From the NCBI GenBank assembly GCA_025618425.1, contig CM046836.1:20427494-20491493 (forward strand): a stretch of DNA of 64,000 bases, written 5' to 3'. Of this stretch, positions 10,137 to 22,295 are shown one piece after another. This DNA is from Heliocidaris tuberculata. Taxonomy: Eukaryota; Echinodermata; Echinoidea; Camarodonta; Echinometridae. How positions within the stretch are numbered: position 1 is the first letter of the stretch; each line of letters opens with the position of its first letter. The position numbers and the translations under genes were made by a program. Under the pieces are notes generated by a model that was not told the origin of the DNA, ran no database searches, and saw nothing but the letters and a program-made list of their open reading frames with translations.

Positions 10137-10320
10137 TTTTTAAAACGCCATTAATATAAGGGTATTGTACTTGGTACCATTATAATTTTATACGCCACTT
10201 AGGGTATTTGGGGGAGGCTTGATGACCCTGTTGGCGCAATTTAGGTTATATTTTTCTTCATGATGTGACGCCGTATGGGGGTGCAAATTAGACTTCATGC
10301 AATACGCCATTTAGGGTCCA
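10137..10320. repeat. Degenerate ACGCCATTTAGGGT repeats
   Basis: Five variants of ACGCCAnTTAGGGTA stand about 35-60 bases apart (near 10144, 10193, 10235, 10269, 10303). A related ATGGCGTTTTAAGGGTTAGG lies at 31-50. No element ends are seen. Confidence 0.4.
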
Positions 10321-10329
10321 TTTTTGAAG

Positions 10330-13300
10330 TGTGTGGACGCGCTTGGGTAGCACATTAATTTTGTCTGAGAGTGACCCCCCGGGTGGTATACATGCCTCAT
10401 GCATGCGCACCTCTCCCCTGATCCACCGGCTTTTTACTGCACTGCCACTCTGGAAGAACAATCCCCAATTCAGTCGAATGTATATATTACTATTATAGAC
10501 TATTATAACCATCGTTTCAGTTCATTTCATTTGCGTCATTCACGTCATTGAAAAATCAATAAAATATGACTTCACATGAACTATGATTGTGGTTTTGTGG
10601 TGTTTGTTACTGGTTAGATCATGTAGATGATTAATGTTTAATTTGAGCTGGAATTCTTCGTACTTATTTTGATCGCCATTTTTCTTATACACGAATCCCT
10701 ATTGTGCTCGGTGAATGCGATATAATTTTATCTGCCTTTTTACCGATATAATTTCATACCAATGTCATTGCTTTATGATAAAGAAGTCGTGTTTATAAAC
10801 AACAGTGGCATGGCATGGATCAATCCATTTAGAGGGCACTTGTGTCGGGGAGGAGGGGGTGGGGTCGTATCACTTCTCTTCTTTTTTACGCCTTGGCCTC
10901 GCTTTCTCCCCCCCCCCCCCCCCCTCCTCCTGTAGCTTTGCTACTAAATGCCTATAGACTGTTATATTGAATAAAACGGGTAAATTTTCAGATTATTTTC
11001 ATGATTATGAGATGAGTGTGGCGAAATGCTTGTGCAGTTGCTTATTACTGTTGTGGAGGCGGAAAATAGATAGTGTTGCTGCTGCATCTTTTATTTTCAT
11101 TTATCCATCTTGACAAATTGTTCAACGGCGGTGAATAGGAATCCATAAAAGTTTTATTCAGACTATATAGACGCCTAAGGCTATTTTGATGTATAGGATA
11201 CCATTCAAATGATCGACAAATATTTTGTAAAAATAAAGACGTATAATAGAGACACGTATAAGTGATGCTATTTAGATTGCCTTGTTCTCTCTGTTCTCTC
11301 GCTTTTCAGTAAGTCCGGAGTGGATCAGTGCCACCCCCACCCCTCCCCCCCCCCCCCCCGCGCCCATATGACACCGGTGCCCCCTCAGTGTCTGGAACGC
11401 TACGCCACTGTTACTGGACCGTCTGGACGTATAAATTGGAAGAGATATCTATTTTGTATCCAGACATCGTTTGAAGACACCAGTGCAGGGATTACACGGT
11501 TATTTATCGCCTGACAATCGGACTGGTCGTTAAGGCTTCTGGTCGAATCCTAAGCCTAAGAATGTCTATTCAAATTGCCCTTCAAATCCAAGAAAGGAGA
11601 TTGTGTTTGTTTTTGTAAGACGAACAGTAAGCAAATATTCAACTGTCTCTGTGAACCTACAAAAGCACCATTCGCTGGATAAGAAAGAATACCGTACCTA
11701 GCTACATCGATTCTCCAACCTTTGCGTTCTACTACAAGGTATATATTTTAGCGGTTGAGATCTTGGGAGTATAAAGTATAACCATTTCTATTAAATGCCT
11801 TAATTGGGTATATTAGTCGTATATTTCGTCATCTATGCATTTTCCATCTCAATCTGCATAAAATATCGCAGAGGATGGATTAAGCCATTACAGTACATAG
11901 TCTTTATATCTATACAAATTTCAAATATTGTCTACCGTAATTGGTCTTCAGTTTCCACAAAATCCACAAGATTATAATACAATTTTTTGTTCAAGGTGTT
12001 TAATACTGTCTCATAAAATTGAAAATTGTTAAATTGTGAATGAATTTTAAAAATCAATTTATGAAAAACATTGTGGAAAATTAAAGATAAAACGATTTTG
12101 GGAGTGTCTTGTTTGTAATCCATTGTTAGGCCCTATAGATTAATGTCATGGATATACCTTTAGCAAAGAGTGTTTTTTTTTCAAGTTTGTTTTGTTTTGT
12201 TTCTTTTGCTAAAGTGCTATTTTATTCGCGTTTATTTTTTTCTTTCTTTGGTTCTCCGCCTTCGTTATTTGGATGCCCATAATATACGAACCGATTATTT
12301 TGACGTTATAGCTCCGAAATATTAATCTAAATCGATCTGGAGGCCTTGTTTTTAAAGGTAAACATTTAAAGCATTAATTGCAGATGAAAACGATGCAAAA
12401 ATATATACACTTACCGTTAAGTATTGATGTTAAGTTGTTCACGTCTTCATAATTTTGTTTGATTAAAAATGATTATCAGTATATGCTCTCCCTTCTTAGA
12501 ATATCGCATGATTACTCCACGTCCGTTCGCACTCTCGCATTCCTTCGTTGTGAGGACCTATTTCATTCAGTAATCAATCGAAGTCAAAATATAGTACAAT
12601 GGGTTGAACACAAGGCGATGAATAGTCACCTCCTGATAGCCAAACAAAAGGAACGACTTTGGAGGCGTTCTGATATTGATTTCTGCATTTCATACGGTGG
12701 TTCCAGTCTTTGTTTCTTTCCAAGATGCAGATATAGGAACGCAGGTTTTTATCATGGGTGATTGCCACTGCAGGTCAAAATGAATAAGAAAAAAAAAGAA
12801 GACATCACTATTACGTAATCATTCTGGGTTATTATTGACCGCGATATAACACTTCGCTGGGTACGGTATACCGTTATTTAATACAGAGCTTCGGATGCCA
12901 CCTGATATATTGAATATTCATGACTAATATAGGATTAATGATCGAAAAATGTAAAGACAGTCCGGGCCATGCGCGGCGATTTCTTGTCGCCGCCGGGGGA
13001 CGCGACTATAGCTTTTACCATTAGTTGCTGTACAATGAATCTTCGAAACTTCCGGGTGTTACGAGTCCCTCCGTCCCCACCCCCCCCCCCCCCCGGATCG
13101 CCGCCAGTGGTCCAGAAAAATATTCTTTATGTAGGCAAACAATCGCTCTAGGCCTACATACAGTCAAGTAGTTTGGTTGTCCCGCCTTTATTGTCCTATA
13201 GAGTATATAGGAATACTGTAGTCCTGCGTTCATTGTCCATTTTATTGCCCAAATATCTGGAATTTTTCTGCTGGGGGCAGTACAGTAGTCTTAGACTTTG

Positions 13301-13740
13301 GTGCTCCAGGGAGTATAGGCCTGTTAGATGTAGTGTACTATTATCAAATTAAGTTGATCTCAAGTCGAATTACTAAAGAATAATTATTGTGAAAAGGAAA
13401 AGTAATTTAATGCATGCTCATAGAAATTTTGTTGTCCTCCATACTATGTTATCAGCAATAATTTCTTCCGTGTTTTTTTTTTTGGGGGGGGGGGGCAAGA
13501 CGCAAGATCAATCAAAGTGTTTTGAAAATCAACCAATAAGCAGAGTATCGATTCGATTGAAAAGTTCCTAGGTTTTTTTTTTTCGAAGGTTTAACACCCC
13601 AAAAGAATTCGCCTACTAGTTTTACAAAATATTTTGTTTGAAAATATGTGTTTTCAAATGTGTTATGATTTTTGCATTTTCAGCCACTTTTACTATCACC
13701 TGAAACTATGTAACAAGATTTGATTATTCAAATTAATATG
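10330..13740. other. Gene-free AT-rich stretch
   Basis: No open frame longer than 100 codons and no recognisable domain. It contains poly-C runs near 10908, 11346 and 13080, a poly-G run near 13483, and T-rich tracts at 12170-12245. A GC-rich patch (12964-13010) has alternating GGCGATT / TCGCCGCC. I see no clear transposon ends. Confidence 0.4.
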
Positions 13741-14133
13741 AATAATGCTCCTAATAAAGCTATTGACAGTATCGTTCATTTACTAGTATATTGTTTCTTT
13801 TCTTTTATTAGTAGTGTTTTGTTTTGTAGTGAAGTTGAACATGACTTTGTGTTGTGTTTCACGTTGGTGGCGCTAGTCCACAAAGCACTCTGAAAGCTGA
13901 GGCTAGCTCGATTCAACTATAAAAGATCTCAGTTTTTAACCAGGGAAGTGTAACCTGTTTTAACCATGTCTTCACAACATGGGTTACCGAACTTTTTTTT
14001 ACCTGACCGAAAGACTAAGGCTTCAACTTAAGTGAATTTCGTCAGATAAATATTTAAATTTTTGGCCAGAAGTGTTTTCGAGAGTTTTGTCAGCACATGA
14101 AATCTATCTTTACAGGTTGCATGACCAATTAAT

Positions 14134-14137
<4 letters not shown>

Positions 14138-14196
<59 letters not shown>

Positions 14197-14198
14197 GG
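14138..14198. repeat. (AG)n microsatellite followed by poly-G
   Basis: About 24 uninterrupted AG units (14138-14186) run into G12. The plus strand is all purine here. Confidence 0.95.
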
Positions 14199-14272
14199 AG
14201 GAAAGATAGAAAGAACACGGTACTGGGGAAGAGGGGAGAAAGCAAATTATACAGTGAACGAGTACGAGAGGC

Positions 14273-14412
14273 TGAAGAAGAAGAAGAAGAAGAAGAAGAA
14301 GAAGAAGAAGAAGAAGAAGAAGAAGAAGAAGAAGAAGAAGAAGAAGAAGAAGAAGAAGAAGAAGAAGAAGAAGAAGATCGAGAAGAAGAAGAAGAAGAAG
14401 GAGGAGGAGGAG
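14273..14412. repeat. (GAA)n microsatellite
   Basis: About 35 GAA units, broken once by ATCG near 14377, then seven more and GAG units. Open frames across it (poly-Lys forward, poly-Leu reverse) reflect only the repeat. Long GAA arrays can form triplexes. Confidence 0.95.
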
Positions 14413-14691
14413 GGAGGAGGAGTCACCCCCCCCCCCCCTGGGGTGTGCGGTGGGTATGTGCCGCGGAGAAGACCCCGTTTTTATACTCAAATTTCCGTTC
14501 CAAACCATACTATACATACCATTTTCTTGTAGAGAAAAAGAAGAGAGAAAACCATTCCAAATTAAGCACCGCTTTTTATTCATTCCATCGTTGCAGCCGT
14601 TCCGTTTCCCCTTGAAAATTAAACTAGTTCCAAGGCATGCAGTTTTCACCCTCCCCCCCCCCCCCACCAAAGTAAATATATAGATAAATAA

Positions 14692-14826
14692 ATAAATAAA
14701 TAAATAAATAAAATTAAAAACAAAACAACAAACAAAAAAGTACTTTCCGATCGATGATCCAGTTCCGAAGCATCATATTTATATTGTAATCCAGTTCCAA
14801 AGAGGAGGAGGAGGAGGAGGAGGAGG
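14692..14826. repeat. TAAA and GAG microsatellites
   Basis: TAAA units at 14692-14712 and a GGA/GAG array at 14801-14826, with unremarkable sequence between. Confidence 0.8.
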
Positions 14827-14962
14827 GATGTGTTTCAAAATTTGATGTAATTTTATGTTTCCGTCAAGTTCTGAATGTTGTTTTGTGGTAGGAGAACATT
14901 ATTTTTTACGACTGGTTGCCTATCACGTGATTAAACGTCACTTTACTTCCTGTGTCGCGTCG

Positions 14963-15024
14963 ATGTACGTACTTAACTTACGTACGTACGTCCGTACGTA
15001 CAGTACATATCGGTAGACGTACGA
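14963..15024. repeat. ACGT-rich tandem tract
   Basis: Repeated TACG words (ACGTACGTACGTCCGTACGTAC), self-complementary and potentially cruciform-forming. Confidence 0.7.
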
Positions 15025-15879
15025 TGAAGTCATTTGTTCTTCCACAAATCGACGGCACCTAAAAGGATAAAAATGCGATTTCTGCCTCTTTCATTTGTTT
15101 TCAAGTAAGATTTTAAGGTAAGTTTCCAAATTCCATGAATGTGTATGAAAATCTGAAGTTTTGTGTGAGAAATTCGTCATAAATGTCGGGATATCTTTGT
15201 CTGATTGCTAATGATCGTGATGAATTCATTCATTTTTTCCGTGTGAGTGAATGCAGGAAAATTTAGTCATTGGGTGCACGGTATGATTGCCATTGTCTGC
15301 CCGCATAGATCGTCGTGCTGTCTGCTGTGGTCTGCTATCCAGTGGCTGTCGGCCGGCTGGCTGCGGGTATTGAGGCCAGCTGGTCGATTGCTGCTTTTGG
15401 AAGTTTTGTTGCACTGCTGCATGTAGTCTACATGAGCTAGCCTATAAGGCTATAGCTTAGTTATTCAGATACAGATTCAGATTCAGATTCATCTTTATTG
15501 GTCTGTACTAATACTTAGCCTTAGGCACGCTGAGCTACATGTAACTCTAACTAAGACTATTAAGTCTAACTTTACTTAACTTAGTCTAGATCTAGACCTC
15601 CCTAGACCGAAATTCTGTGTCTCGTTCATTAGCTCTTTCACTTAGAGACAGAAATGGTCGTATCACTGCTGTGCAAACCGACTACGCGCCAGCGTGTAGT
15701 TGGAAATATCGCAAAAATTTTATTTTTCCTCATATATTATTATTTGATTGGTTAGGCCTAGGCTCTACTATTTTTTTTATTTAAGGAATCGGTTCAACTT
15801 ACCAATTTGACTGAATAATTTGTTAAAAGCTCCTTTTTCAGGTAATTCAGGGTCCAACTTAGGTTCGCGACAAATGAAT

Positions 15880-16277
15880 CAGGGCTGTCAACTTTGGGGA
15901 ACTGCTTGGAGGGAGATTCGTGATTTTTTTTTCTCTCGCCTGCCCTCCAATTTTGGGGGTCTTTTTTGAAGTCCAAAAATCTCTGACAAGCAAAAAAAAA
16001 AAGGTCCTCAGCATTTTGGGGTCTCTTTTGAAGTCCAAAAATCTCTGACAAGCAAAAAAAAAAAAGGTCCTCAGCATTTTGGGGTCTCTTTTGAAGTCCA
16101 AAAATCTCTGACAAGCTATCATTTTACACGTTTGGAGGGAGGTTTTTTCATAAAGCGGGAGATTTACATGTTTTTTACACGTGGCAGGAGTCTCCCGCTT
16201 TGATGCTGGAAGGACGGCGGGAGAATTAGCGTCGTGGCGTGAGACTCCCTCCAAATGCGGGAGGGTTGACAGCCCTG
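15880..16277. mobile_element. Nested element with CAGGGCTGTCAAC ends
   Basis: CAGGGCTGTCAAC at the left and GTTGACAGCCCTG at the right are perfect inverses. The interior has three 62- to 63-base tandem copies (see separate entry) and a GC-rich right half with TCTCCCGC / GCGGGAGA hairpins. The form suggests hAT, but no clear 8-bp duplication was found. Confidence 0.68.
15947..16117. repeat. 62- to 63-bp tandem repeat, three copies
   Basis: The word GAAGTCCAAAAATCTCTGAC recurs at 15968, 16030 and 16093. Each unit carries CTGACAAGC, usually followed by an A-run and GGTCCTCAGCATTTTGGGG. Frameshifted open frames across it (15794-16254, minus) are by-products. Confidence 0.88.
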
Positions 16278-16484
16278 GGTTAATCTCCGTTTGAAAATCT
16301 TGCAGCAGTATTCAAACTGTTATTAGTGTGTACATGTAAGTCAATGTGTATTCAGTTTGCACAGCAGAGTGATACGACCGTTTCTGTCTCTAAGTGAAGA
16401 GCTAACGACCGAGAGACAGAATTTCCAGTCTAACTTTAGTCCCGTTGACGTTGTGGTGTGAAAGTGTGACTCTAGACAGAAAAA

Positions 16485-16549
16485 TCTGTCTGTTTGGAGG
16501 AGTTTCATAACGTTTTTTTACTTTTGAGATTCTCCTCCAAGACAGACGG
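16485..16549. repeat. Short hairpin GTCTGTTTGGAGGAG
   Basis: GTCTGTTTGGAGGAG is followed 30 bases later by CTCCTCCAAGACAGAC, its near-perfect inverse. Confidence 0.7.
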
Positions 16550-18160
16550 AAGCCTCCCATAGTCACTGTAGTTGAGTGACTGCGGTGCTGTCTTAAGAAC
16601 TGTGCCTGTGTGCTAAAAAGGTGAGGTACCTCACACGAAAGCTTTACGACAATATATGCAAGTCGAAAATGAAAACAAAACACACCAAATGTCATGATAA
16701 ATATATAGATCTACTTGATATAGTGGACTCATCTGATTTTTGAAATAATCCCAGATTTACAGAAATTTACCCCGTTTTTCCATGTTATCGCAAGTGAATC
16801 TGTCGGGCGAATGGAATATACATACTAGCGCATACGTACTGTATGTCCCAGTGCAGCCAGATCCCAGCCATAGGTGAGCACATAACGGAAGACCCCAACG
16901 GGAGTGCCTGGGGCAGACTTCAGTCTATGTAGGAGAGGGATTCCGTGAAGCCAGACATGGCCTCAGATTAGCGGAGCATATCCCCCGAACGGAATAGACT
17001 GATTTTTCGTTTTAGAAAGTGTCGTGCTTGAAAATACTTGTACATGTACATGTAGATTGGATTGAATTCACAAGAAGATACTGTACGGTATTTTTGCATG
17101 GAAATTGGCAGAAAACTCTTGTGAAAATGGTTGTCATTTAATTCGCATAACTGTTTTGTCATGATCATGAAACTAAGTTTCTATTTGACAAAAAAAACAG
17201 TTGCACTAGCTCTTTTCATCACACTGTCAGACTGTTGAATTTGTTGCTGAAAAGCACTGTAAACTTCAGACACTAATTTACCAATTTCTCTGGCAACAGG
17301 AAAATTTTTTGTTGACTTTGACCTTGTCTTTGTAAGCATTATATTATAGAAATATTTATTATCAAAAATAACATGAACACAGAGTGCATGGACATGATGG
17401 ATGAGCCTTAAAGTTAAATGACTAGATCTATATCACTATCAGGTATGCAGGTATGTGAGGTTGAGAGGTTTGAACTTGTTCTTGTTGGTTTTGTTAGACT
17501 CTTGCTATACTAGTTCTATCAGGATCATAGAATTATGGGAAAATATGAGGTGAATTGTTGGTGAAAGACACCTTTCCATGAGTTCTCTCTGGGAACTCAA
17601 CACCAATTCACTTGGCTATTTACCCAATAATGGGTGTTATCAATCACCGAGAGTGGAATTCACTTTTACGACCAACAGGTTTTAAGTAATAATCACACCC
17701 TCAACCAAATTTAGAAGAACTGCCCTGTAAGGAAACTTCAACGTTATAAATTCTGTGTCGGAACGATGACTGAATGTTTTGCAAGATCTCTCACAGCAAG
17801 TTCCAGTTGGGAAACTAGTTTCACTGCGTGCAAGATTTGTACACTCTTTAGTTGACCAGTACATGTACAATGTAAATCCACCAAATCCGGTATGCGAACT
17901 ATGATGCAATATAATATGGAAAACTGCCGAGAGTACATGTATGTTTTGAATTAACATTTTTATCTTTGTTTTAGTTAGCCTTAATACATGTACACCTAAG
18001 TACAAAAATCTTACGACAGCTTTTTATTTTTTAGCCATCATGGTATAATACTGGTACATTTATACATGGAAAGTTCAGTTCAGTTGTTATTAGCATTGCC
18101 TGAATACATGTACTAGCTTTTGATCAAGTATCATTTTTAAACTGAAGTTAACCCCACCAC
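16550..18160. other. Gene-free stretch
   Basis: No convincing gene. This is where TACATGTA words begin to become frequent (from about 16330 and 17040). No terminal repeats recognised. Confidence 0.4.
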
Positions 18161-18164
18161 ATCT

Positions 18165-18311
18165 GGGGCCCGTTGCACAAAACTTGCGTTTAATCGCAAC
18201 TCTTAAAAATCAAACGCAAGTCCTTAATGCGCACTTCTGATTGGCTGAAAATAAAGTTGCGTTTGATTTTCCTGAGTTGCGTTCAAACGCAAGTTTTGTG
18301 CAACGGGGCCC
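18165..18311. mobile_element. Palindromic MITE, GGGCCCGTTGCAC family
   Basis: Nearly the whole 147 bases fold on themselves: GCCCGTTGCACAAAACTTGC at the left matches GCAAGTTTTGTGCAACGGGG at the right. The centre holds TGATTGGCTGAAA. The right flank is CCAGG. It shares ends and centre with the 35314 element. Confidence 0.8.
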
Positions 18312-18535
18312 AGGACATCATATGTCCTTTAATATAATCAATGGATGTAACCCTGGACCCAAACAAATGTGGAATAGGAATTTTTAGAATATATTTATAA
18401 GAAATAGAACACAAGTATTTTTTTAATGATTTCCAAACGTTATGAAATATTACCCTTGCATTGTGCATTTAGCCCCAGCTCCCCCTCCTCCCCCACATCC
18501 TTCCCTGTACCGTTGTCATATATGGGCAATTCCAG

Positions 18536-19304
18536 CATGACAGACGGGGCATCCAACCCTCACTTTTTGATGTTTTTACTTAATATTTTATATTTCATTT
18601 AAAAGTGATGCTTATTTTTATGTAGAGATGTGATCTATAGGGTTTGGTCAACAAAATGGGTGAAATTTTTTTTTTAAAGCCCCGCCCACAAATTGTGGGC
18701 AGGGCTTTAAGTTCACATTTCTGCTTCGATACTTTTCAACTAAGCTCTCCTCACTGGAAAATCTTGAATCAAAATATGTGTATTCATGTTATTACATGTA
18801 CTTGGTGGTACCTTTTTGAAACCTGCTAGTATACATTTGAAATTTCTTCTTGCTTTGGGGGGAAAATGCCAAAAAGTGAGCGTGACAGACGGGACAATAA
18901 AAACGTGACAGACGGGACACATTGAGATTGTACACAAAATACAAGTTTTAAAGACAACTAAATTTCCAGCATTAAATACCTTATTCTCTTGTTCTAAAGG
19001 GTTTAAATGGTTATCTTTAATAGCATGAAATATAACAGTAAAAGGATTTTAATTTTCATCCATCGGAAAATTTTCATGTAGTCCCATCCATACATATTTT
19101 TGCTGTAGATCTATGCAAAACGTGACAGACGGGACATTACTTTATGACTGATAATTATCTTCATAATATCAAATTCCGCCAAGTTAGCAGTAGAAATGAA
19201 TTTTCCCCCTACCAAAAAGCAAGACTACAAAATTTTATTTCAAAACAATGATCCAATTTATTGTAAATGCAAAAAGTACTTTAAAAAACGTGACAGACGG
19301 GACA
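18536..19304 (+). repeat. Cluster of five CGTGACAGACGGGACA motifs
   Basis: The 16-mer CGTGACAGACGGGACA is exact at 18881, 18904, 19121 and 19289, with a two-mismatch copy at 18536. All are on the plus strand, in AT-rich DNA with no shared flanks beyond a few A residues. The spacing is irregular (345, 23, 217, 168). I do not recognise the motif. Confidence 0.75.
18678..18711. repeat. GC-rich hairpin
   Basis: AAAGCCCCGCCCACAA and TTGTGGGCAGGGCTTT pair with one mismatch and almost no loop. Confidence 0.7.
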
Positions 19305-20254
19305 AAAATCCATTTGACCTTTGACCTCCTTTAAATTAGAAGAATATTAATATTTTTTTCCTTTTTGTATATATATATAGACATAAAATTCCGCTTAGTC
19401 CTAACAAGATTTGATTAACTCTGTTATGATAATAGATAAAATCGCAAAAAATGACTCAATATGTAAATAACCATATTTTCCCATAAAAATGTGTAATTTC
19501 ATTTATGGGTTAAAAAATGGCTATTTTGGGTCAAAATATTTTCAAAAATTAAAAAATTGAATATTGTTCCATATAGTTCAAATCATGCATATTCAATTGA
19601 CATCGATGGAAAATTTTCAGATTACACTTTGTTTTTTCACCAAAAGTTGACATTTTCATGGAATTACCCATATACATGTACATGTTCATGTACAGAACTA
19701 CAATGTAGACTTCTGTAATACTAGAAACATTTGCGACATGAAACTTTCGCACATTGTGAACGACAGCCATTTTCAAGAAATTTTTGAAATTTGAAAAAAG
19801 CGTCAATCATAATGCACTGATTTTGCATCATGAAACTTTTGCAAATCTGAACCACTCGTGAAATTCGCAAACATTTAATGCACCAAAAGTTTCAGGTTTT
19901 TCAGTATATCATAACCAGCATTCAATTTTTTTCATTCATTCATTCATTAAGTACATGTAATTCATTCATTCAGTGTTCAAATGTTGTATGGGTAAAACAA
20001 CCACATAAATGACAGAATTGTTTTCAGGTTTTCAAATGTCAGATTTTCAGAACTACACATGTAGGCTTGAGAGCAGTGGTACTGGTACAATCAAGGTTAA
20101 TTTTATTTACTAATATGAAACACACATTGTATGTAAATCAGAGCTGTACAGTCTACACTAACTTTTATGGGGTCATTTTATGGCCATGTGCAGTATATGG
20201 CCAGATCGAGTCACGATTTTCTTGAGAAATTGTGAGCCTACTTACATTTATTGC

Positions 20255-20330
20255 CTGTTTGGAGCCAGAAAGGCATTAACTCATACATGTATCATTTTGT
20301 ACAGAGTTAACGCCTTCTGGCTCCAAACAG
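20255..20330. mobile_element. Small hairpin repeat GGAGCCAGAA (copy 1)
   Basis: CTGTTTGGAGCCAGAAAGGC and its inverse GCCTTCTGGCTCCAAACAG enclose a TACATGTA-containing loop. The same hairpin design recurs at 43411 and 48207. Confidence 0.7.
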
Positions 20331-21360
20331 ACGATATGTACATGAAGTACATAATCACATACCTCCTATGGTGAGTGATTCTAAATTTATGTTTCCTTTT
20401 TAAAAAAAAAAATAATTGAACAAACTGAACAAAACAAGGAAATACACCTTTGGACACATGTACATTGTACATTTAGGAAAATAAAAAAATAAATTGGGCC
20501 ATGACCAGGAATCCAAATTTAATCAATTTATTTATTTTTTGTTTTACCTCTTACGTTGTATGTGTTTGGAGAGTCTACTCTGAATCAGTGAAAATGAAGA
20601 AATGTGATGAATTTGATTTTTAGGGTTATTACCAAAATATAGGCCAACATGTCTAAATTGTCAAAGATTTACATGTACATTTTACAGAATTTTACAGGTT
20701 CATTAAAATTTTAAATGTTGGTTTAAATGCTAAGCACTCAGCTATTTGATGCAGGGTCTGATTGGCTTTAAATTACAAAACAAACCTTATTCATTGTAGA
20801 ATCATGGTATCATGACTAGCTACATGTAATTATGACTTATGAGGATAATAGCAATATAATAAATACATGTATATGTACATGTACATGTACAGTGATGTAG
20901 TGTTCTACATACATATACTGTATGTATATTCCCTGTGAGAATTTAAGGTATCTCGTATGCACAATTTTTGTTTTATTTTGTTTTTGTTTTGTTCTCTTTT
21001 TGTTTGTTTGTTAGTGTGGTTTTTATTTTTTATTTTTTATTTTTTCCTGCTTACATATTGCTCAGCACACATACATTGTACATTGTACATTTCTGTAATT
21101 TTTTTGCACTTATGATAGTATATATGTACACATGCACAATTCATTAGCCAAGAGCTCAATTTGGCAAAGGTCCTTCACGTGCTACTCGACGAGTTCATTG
21201 ATTGAATGAGTGTGGGAGAAAGGAATTGATAAGTCAAACAGGTGAGAATATTTTGTTCAAAACAAGCAAGTTGGTATCCCTAGCACCAGTACAACAAAAG
21301 GCCTGCTTCTAGTATGGCGTGATGCAATAGTTACCATTATGTAAGTCGGCATTAACGCTG

Positions 21361-21766
21361 AAGTTCAGTTCTCGTCATGCAATTACATGTGAAGGAAACT
21401 GTCTCAAAGCAGTTGGGGAAAGGTCGATCATGTCTCCATAAGAATTGGTGTACATGAGGTTTTGGAATTGTCGAAATGATAAGAAATTGACCCAACGTCA
21501 TTGAAAAACAATATGCACTGCACACAGAAATGGGTATATGGGACTGCACACAGATTTGGCATGAATATATGTGGAAAACTTCAGCTACAGTGGAGAATTT
21601 CTTGTCACATTACGAATATGAGTGCATTTAAAGAGCAGTCGTTTTCAATTTCAGCAGACATTTCCACTATGATGCTCTTCCAAACTGACATAAAAGAGAA
21701 TAAAAGAAAATAAAATGAATGAGAAAGCTCACAAATTATTTATCACCTTTCCCAGAACTTAACCTT
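21361..21766. mobile_element. MITE with AAGTTGAGTTCTGG-type ends (copy 1)
   Basis: Left AAGTTCAGTTCTCG and right CCCAGAACTTAACCTT are inverse ends. The interior aligns with 29003-29365 along its length (shared words include CTTCCAAACTGACATAAAAG and GAGAAAGCTCACAAATTATT). Confidence 0.65.
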
Positions 21767-21887
21767 CTCTTTAATACATGTAATTGAAGTAAAGGTGTGT
21801 AGGCCTACATAAAATTTCTGAACTGGTCCATTATTGCTACCAGAACTAAAAATACCTTTGAAAAACTACAGAAGGCTGTGACATTAA

Positions 21888-22295
21888 CCCTTTCAAGACA
21901 ATTGACCACATTTTGTGGTTTGGCTCAATAACTTTTGATTCAGAGCTCTAAAAAATATACCAAATGCATGAGTAGAAAGAGCAAAATTGTCTGCGCACTC
22001 TATGTCCATTTTTATTGCATGACCATATTGCGTTTGATGCCAGGAATTTCAAAAAGGAGAATAAGCTTCATAATCCTTAAATTGGCAACACATTGAGAGG
22101 TTCAAAATCACTAGTTTTTATCAAAATTGGCAATTTTTTCAACTTTTTGACTAAGTTTCTAATGATGTATATTGTTTTCAAAGACATTGCATTTTGTTAG
22201 AACCATGTAGCACTAAAAGAAAAATATAATTGTTGCCAATTTGAAGAACGAAATGTGATCAATTTAGCCTTTAAATATTTCCTGTCATGAAAGGG
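21888..22295. mobile_element. piggyBac-like MITE, copy 1
   Basis: Ends CCCTTTCAAGACA / TGTCATGAAAGGG, flanked on both sides by TTAA (21884-21887, 22296-22299), the piggyBac target. Length 408. The interior matches three other copies in the window (shared TTCAGAGCTCTAAAAAATAT and AACCATGTAGCACTAAAAGA). No coding capacity. Confidence 0.85.

Larger units (their letters stand above)
15604..16432. mobile_element. TIR element with about 75-bp inverted ends, carrying a nested insert
   Basis: The left end (15604-15680) and inverted right end (16353-16432) match over about 75 bases; the shared core includes CTTAGAGACAGAAA and GGTCGTATCACT. A second TIR element (15880-16277) lies inside, so the outer one is older. 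Target duplication unclear. Confidence 0.7.

Noticed and set aside
14110..14670. Poly-Leu and poly-Lys open frames
   Set aside because: Products of the GAA and AG microsatellites.
15794..16254. Minus-strand frames with repeated LDFKRDPK-like segments
   Set aside because: Translation of the 62-bp tandem repeat in a transposon; no domain.
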